A stretch of DNA of 64,000 nucleotides from Gemmatimonadaceae bacterium (GTDB lineage Bacteria > Gemmatimonadota > Gemmatimonadetes > Gemmatimonadales > Gemmatimonadaceae): positions 62,001 through 126,000 of the forward strand of contig DASQFN010000045.1 of NCBI GenBank assembly GCA_035633115.1, in the 5' to 3' direction. The translations under genes were made by a program, and so were the position numbers. Below, piece after piece: positions 60,261-64,000 of the stretch. The stretch's first letter is position 1. Each line of letters starts with the position of its first letter. The notes below the pieces were generated by a model. That model was not told the DNA's origin. It saw only the letters and a program-made list of their open reading frames with translations, and ran no database searches.

Positions 60261-60904
60261 GCCCACGGGCGAAGGGTCGGGACACGAAGCGTGCGGCTGC
60301 CGAGAGTGTGCCGCCGATCGTCTTCGGCATTACAGGCGCGTCGGGCGCTCCGTATGCCATACGCCTTCTGCAGCAGATCGTCGCCGCATCGCGTCCCGTG
60401 TCCCTCATCGTATCGTCGCACGGGTTCCGCCTGATGGAGACGGAGACCGACATCAAGTCGATGGAAGATCTCCGAAGTGCTGTCGGCCCCGACGCATGGG
60501 ACGACTTTGTCACGCCTTATACAAACGCAGATCGCGGGGCGCCTCCGGCGTCAGGCTCAGCTGTCAGCGCCGGGATGGTGGTCTGTCCCTGCTCGATGGG
60601 AACGCTATCGGCCATAAGTACCGGTGCTTCACGGTCGCTGATCGAGCGAGCAGCCGATGTCGCGCTGAAGGAGCGCAGAAAGCTGATCCTGGTTCCGAGG
60701 GAAACGCCGCTGAGTGCGATTCATCTTCAGAACATGCTCCGGCTTGCGCGCGCGGGCGCGGTGGTGCTGCCCGCTGCGCCCGGCTTTTATCATCGACCGG
60801 AACAGATCAGCGATCTGGTGGATTTCGTAGTCGCCCGAGTGATGGATCAGCTGGGCGTCGCCCACACTCTGGGGAAACGCTGGGATGGAACGAAGGCGAA
60901 GTAG
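60257..60904 (+). CDS. ubiX: UbiX flavin prenyltransferase (MqnM-like)
   Basis: A 215-residue protein with the FMN-binding GITGASGAPYAIRLLQ, SSHG region and CPCSMGTLSAISTGASRSLIERAADVALKE. The closing VPRETPLSAIHLQNMLRLARAGAVVLPAAPGFYH is diagnostic. It makes prenylated FMN, the cofactor of UbiD. GTG 60257 overlaps the ubiA stop. The set of four coupled genes shows that this is one biosynthetic unit. The last ~12 residues are basic. Confidence 0.92.
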   Translation: MSPRAKGRDTKRAAAESVPPIVFGITGASGAPYAIRLLQQIVAASRPVSLIVSSHGFRLMETETDIKSMEDLRSAVGPDAWDDFVTPYTNADRGAPPASGSAVSAGMVVCPCSMGTLSAISTGASRSLIERAADVALKERRKLILVPRETPLSAIHLQNMLRLARAGAVVLPAAPGFYHRPEQISDLVDFVVARVMDQLGVAHTLGKRWDGTKAK

Positions 60905-61083
60905 AGAAACGCAAATTGCGATTGGGTCGGCGACGCATCGTTGATAAGCGCGCGCCCGCCGAATAGATTCCTTCAACTCAGACCCCGCGGGGCACTTATC
61001 CGCTCACTTTTTTCCACGCGACTGGCATGAGCGCCATGTCGTTCGGGGGTCGTATGGATTCTGCGCCCCTGACTGGGTAAGCG

Positions 61084-61530
61084 ATGTCACCCGATTTTCC
61101 GGCGGCGCTGCAACTCGCTCGACGTCTGATCGACCGTGACAGCGCGGAAGGAGCGGCGAGCCCGGGCTCGGCGCAGCTCGCTGCCGCTGCATTCGACCGT
61201 CTGTATCTGGACCTTGCCATCTGGGTCGGCTTTGACGGGTGTCACGCGCTTTTCGTGCGCGCACTCGCCGAGGCGCGGGGCGAGGACCCGCTCCTGCAAA
61301 CCATCGCGGTCCGCGCCCGTTCATCTCCATACCTCGGCGGAGTGGCGGAGACCATCGAGCAACACGGCGACCGGGAGACCGCCGAAGCGCTCGAGTCGAT
61401 GCTCGTGATCCTGATCGACCTGATGGGCCGGCTGATCGGAGACGAAATGGCAAGGAATCTCATCGAGCGCGGCTTTGAAGTGTCTGCGGGCGACGGCGAA
61501 AAGGCCGCAACCAGGAGAGGGGAAGCGTGA
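61084..61530 (+). CDS. Small helical protein preceding KaiC-like gene, unknown family
   Basis: A 148-residue, largely alpha-helical acidic protein. One conserved-looking stretch is FDRLYLDLAIWVGFDGCHALFVRALAEARG; another is VILIDLMGRLIGDEMARNLIERGF. There is no signal peptide, TM segment or known motif. It overlaps the KaiC-like gene by 4 bases (its stop lies over the next ATG/GTG region), so both are co-translated. KaiB-like thioredoxin sequence is absent. It could be an adaptor or regulator of the KaiC-like ATPase. I do not recognise the family. Confidence 0.6.
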   Translation: MSPDFPAALQLARRLIDRDSAEGAASPGSAQLAAAAFDRLYLDLAIWVGFDGCHALFVRALAEARGEDPLLQTIAVRARSSPYLGGVAETIEQHGDRETAEALESMLVILIDLMGRLIGDEMARNLIERGFEVSAGDGEKAATRRGEA

Positions 61531-63020
61531 GCACAAACGAGAGAGCAGTGATTCGGAGCCTTGCCACCGGCGTGCCGGGGCTCGACAAGGTGCTTGGCGG
61601 AGGGTTGCCGGAATACTCCTTCAATCTCCTGGTGGGCGGGCCGGGCGCAGGTAAGACAACGCTGGCGCACCAGATCATGTTCGCCAATGCGACAGTCGAG
61701 CGACCCGCACTGTACTTCACCGTGCTTGGCGAGCCGACGCTCAAGATGCTGCGATACCAGCGGCAGTTCAACTTCTTCGATCCCGATCTGGCGGGATCCG
61801 CGATTCAGTTCATCAATCTCACTGCAGAGGTGCTGGAGCGGGACCTGGACGAAGTCCTGAAGCGCATCGTCGGCGAGGTGGAGCGGGCGAAGCCGGGATT
61901 GGTTGCTGTTGATTCGTTCCGCTCTATCGGCGGGCCGGGTAGTGGCTCCGATCGGGAGCCGACGTCGGCTCTCGACCAATTCGTTCAACGTCTGGCACTT
62001 CACCTCACCAGCTGGGAAGTGACTTCCTTCCTCCTCGGCGAGTACACTGAGAAGGAGCAGCGGAACCCCGTCTTCACTGTGGCCGACGGTATACTGTGGC
62101 TCTCGCAGGCGACGGACCGAAATTCGGTCGTGCGAAAACTTCAAGTCATTAAGACGCGCGGCCGCGCGCCGATGCCCGGGCTCCACACTTTCCGCATTAC
62201 GGATGCCGGCCTCCAGATATTTCCGCGCATCCCGGAGCAGACACGGGCGCGGCAGACGCAGAAGAAGAAGCGTCTTTCCACGGGAGTGCCGGGCCTGGAC
62301 GAGATGATTGGCGGCGGTGTCATTGCCGGCGATGCGGTGATGCTGACCGGCCCCGCCGGCAGCGGCAAGTCCACAATCGTGACGCAGTTCATCGCGGAAG
62401 GCTTAAAAGGCGGTGAGACCGGGGTCATCGCCGTGTTCGAGGAGTACCCGGAAAATTACCTGGCGCGGGCCGACGTCCGGAGCCCCGAATTCGGGAAGAT
62501 GATCCGAGCCGGGAAGCTGGAGTTGATCTATCTCCGCCCGCTGGACCTCTCCGTCGACGAGGCCCTGGCGGCGATCCTTGAAGCCGCGCAGCGACTCAAG
62601 GCGACGCGGGTCGTCATCGACTCGCTGTCAGGGTTCGAAGTTGCTCTCGCGCCGACCTTCCGAGAAGATTTCCGTGAGTCACTCTACCGCTTGGTCGGGA
62701 CGCTGACCGCAACGGGTGTCACCGTATTTATGACTGCTGAGGTCGTGGAAGGATTTTCCGACGTTCGATTCACGACGGAGAGAGTTTCCTTCATCACCGA
62801 CGAGATCATCATCCAGCGCTACGTCGAGATCGAGGGCGAGCTGCGCCGGGTGATGGCGGTGATCAAGATGCGTGGAAGCGATCATAGCCACGAAATCCGT
62901 ACCTACGACGTCACCGCCAACGGAGTGGTCGTTGGTGGCGCGCTTACGGAGTATGACGGAATCATCACCGGTGTACCGACGCTGCGAGCGAAGCCAGCCG
63001 TGGCGCGACGATCTCGATAA
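61527..63020 (+). CDS. Two-domain KaiC-like ATPase
   Basis: A 497-residue RecA-fold protein with two KaiC domains: Walker A GPGAGKTT (38-45) and Walker B LVAVDS in the first; GPAGSGKS (275-282), catalytic Glu pair EE (305-306), and Walker B VVIDS in the second. The region aligned with the KaiC phosphosite reads TERVSFITDEI: Ser421 matches Ser431 of the cyanobacterial protein and the next residue (Thr432) is Phe. It may autophosphorylate on one site, or act as a signalling ATPase. GTG 61527 starts right at the overlap. A PAS/GAF sensor gene follows in 5 bases. Confidence 0.9.
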   Translation: MSTNERAVIRSLATGVPGLDKVLGGGLPEYSFNLLVGGPGAGKTTLAHQIMFANATVERPALYFTVLGEPTLKMLRYQRQFNFFDPDLAGSAIQFINLTAEVLERDLDEVLKRIVGEVERAKPGLVAVDSFRSIGGPGSGSDREPTSALDQFVQRLALHLTSWEVTSFLLGEYTEKEQRNPVFTVADGILWLSQATDRNSVVRKLQVIKTRGRAPMPGLHTFRITDAGLQIFPRIPEQTRARQTQKKKRLSTGVPGLDEMIGGGVIAGDAVMLTGPAGSGKSTIVTQFIAEGLKGGETGVIAVFEEYPENYLARADVRSPEFGKMIRAGKLELIYLRPLDLSVDEALAAILEAAQRLKATRVVIDSLSGFEVALAPTFREDFRESLYRLVGTLTATGVTVFMTAEVVEGFSDVRFTTERVSFITDEIIIQRYVEIEGELRRVMAVIKMRGSDHSHEIRTYDVTANGVVVGGALTEYDGIITGVPTLRAKPAVARRSR

Positions 63021-63025
63021 GTCGA

Positions 63026-64000
63026 ATGGATTCCGGAACGCGGCCGGTTGTCGGGGACGGGCGCGATGGGGCGCTTTCCGTCCAGGAAGCGTTGCGCGGG
63101 TACATGCATGAAGCCCCGATGCCGTTTGCTATTACCCGCGGTGCTGCGCACAAACTCGTCTACGCGAATGCCTCGTTTTGCCGCCTGGCGGGTATCGCCG
63201 ACGGCGATGCGTTCGGAGATAACATCGCCAACGCATTCACAGGAAGGGAAACAGGCGCCCTGAGCGCGTTGCTCGATCATGCATTTCGCGATAGGGTCGC
63301 GCTACGGGATGAGCGTGTCGACATGTCCCGCACGGGTGGGCCAGGCTGGAGATGCACTGTCTGGCCCGTGATCGATGACCAGGGCCGGCCCGAAGCGCTT
63401 GGCATCGAGCTGCGCGAGGCAGATCAGCTGGACGCCGCTCTCGACCTTCAGCGACAGGTTGCCGAGCAGATGCTCCTTGGCGCATTGCGCGAGCACGGCC
63501 TCGCGGAGGATGCGGAGGGGGCGCGCCGCCGGGCCGCCTTTCTCGCAGAGGCCGGCCGCCTGCTCGTCCAGTCGATGGACCAGGCCAGCACCCTCGCCGC
63601 CCTCACGAAGCTGGCGCTTCCGACTCTCGGTGCCTGGTGCATCGTGGACATTGTAGCTGGCGGTGAGGCGGCCCAACGCCTGCTCATCGTCCACCCTGAC
63701 CCGCAAAAACAGAAGCTCGCAGACCAGCTTTCAGCCCGCTGGACACCCGAGCCGGACGATCCCTTCGGTGTACCTGCCATGCTTCGGGACAGACGGACGC
63801 TCGTCATCACCGGGGATATTGATGCGGCGCTGGTCGCCGCGGCCCACGGGGAAGCGAACCTGCGCGTTCTGCGTCAGCTGGGGGTCGAATCATTACTCAC
63901 TCTACCACTCGTAGCCCGGGGACGATTGCTGGGTGCGGTCACTTTTGTCGGCGCTGAACGCGGTCGCGCGCACAGTCCGGCGGACGTGCAGCTGGCGGAA
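63026..64000 (+). CDS. PAS/GAF sensor protein, 3' end outside window
   Basis: ATG 63026 is open to the last base (325 codons seen). Residues ~20-140 form a PAS-like domain (PMPFAITRGAAHKLVYANAS, TGRETGALSAL). A short coiled linker follows (DLQRQVAEQMLLGALREHGL), then a GAF-like domain starting ~175 (FLAEAGRLLVQSMDQASTLA; GVESLLTLPLVARGRLLG). Its C-terminus, probably a kinase or phosphatase output, is off the window. Five bases after the KaiC-like gene, it is presumably its regulator or partner. Confidence 0.75.
   Translation, partial: MDSGTRPVVGDGRDGALSVQEALRGYMHEAPMPFAITRGAAHKLVYANASFCRLAGIADGDAFGDNIANAFTGRETGALSALLDHAFRDRVALRDERVDMSRTGGPGWRCTVWPVIDDQGRPEALGIELREADQLDAALDLQRQVAEQMLLGALREHGLAEDAEGARRRAAFLAEAGRLLVQSMDQASTLAALTKLALPTLGAWCIVDIVAGGEAAQRLLIVHPDPQKQKLADQLSARWTPEPDDPFGVPAMLRDRRTLVITGDIDAALVAAAHGEANLRVLRQLGVESLLTLPLVARGRLLGAVTFVGAERGRAHSPADVQLAE

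Noticed and set aside
1-64000. tRNA, rRNA, CRISPR arrays, transposases, att sites
   Set aside because: Read for cloverleaf-like, direct-repeat/spacer and IS-terminal patterns by eye; none convincing. A dedicated tRNA and repeat scan would be needed to exclude small ones.

Overview
The window looks like a chromosomal segment of a high-GC, Gram-negative, respiring soil-type bacterium. I infer Gemmatimonadota or a close relative. The reasons are two Ser/Thr kinases with a C-terminal FlgO/TolB-like and TPR half, a SusC/TonB-type receptor with an N-terminal carboxypeptidase-like domain, a sortilin/BNR-repeat secreted protein, S9 peptidases with lipoprotein or Sec signals, a UbiE/UbiD/UbiA/UbiX set that fits menaquinone synthesis, and a system I cytochrome c maturation operon. 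Taxonomy is inference from gene content; no rRNA, tRNA, CRISPR array or complete insertion sequence was seen.

Layout. 1-6417 (+): the 3' part of a periplasmic nitrate reductase-like molybdoenzyme (NapA), a five-haem NapB-like cytochrome, a four-haem lipoprotein, a four-cluster ferredoxin (NrfC type), an NrfD-type quinol-oxidising membrane protein and a stomatin/slipin. 6430-12945 (-): a convergent ccmABCDEFGH operon ending in a zinc-ribbon/TPR protein where CcmI would be expected. It would supply haem attachment for the cytochromes next door. 13052-24233: mostly small single-gene functions (VOC proteins, DinB proteins, a RibD-like reductase, acetyltransferase, two DNA glycosylases, an S9 peptidase), one VOC gene broken by an in-frame TAG, and a pyruvate kinase remnant. 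24302-25429: a RES/Xre toxin-antitoxin pair with a visible operator. 25516-31428 (+): a monohaem lipoprotein, oligopeptidase B and a kinase-TPR protein. 31540-32691 (-): an orphan EVE-like/PD-(D/E)XK nuclease candidate with lower GC than its neighbours.

32840-38363 (-): a reductive pyrimidine catabolism operon (methylmalonate-semialdehyde dehydrogenase, PreA, aminotransferase, dihydropyrimidinase) interrupted by short palindromic and tandem repeats. 38472-41890 (-): sulfatase, TPR protein and a DUF2442 protein. 41969-46209 (+): NifU-like protein, Mrp ATPase, SHOCT protein, PGAP1-like hydrolase and isoaspartyl peptidase, most with overlapping stop and start codons. 46215-54523 (-): a second kinase-TPR paralogue, a TonB-dependent receptor and a BNR-repeat protein. 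54707-57064: an unlisted 54-residue basic protein, a strong terminator, and an ECF sigma/anti-sigma/bactofilin-like membrane protein operon. 57119-60904 (+): ubiE-ubiD-ubiA-ubiX, all overlapping. 61084-64000 (+): a small unknown protein, a double-domain KaiC-like ATPase and the start of a PAS/GAF sensor running off the window.

Together the nap cluster, ccm operon and menaquinone genes describe a quinol-driven anaerobic or micro-oxic respiratory capability. The most promising leads are the NrfCD-wired Nap complex with a duplicated NapB, the EVE-like nuclease, the KaiC signalling operon and the TAG-interrupted VOC gene.
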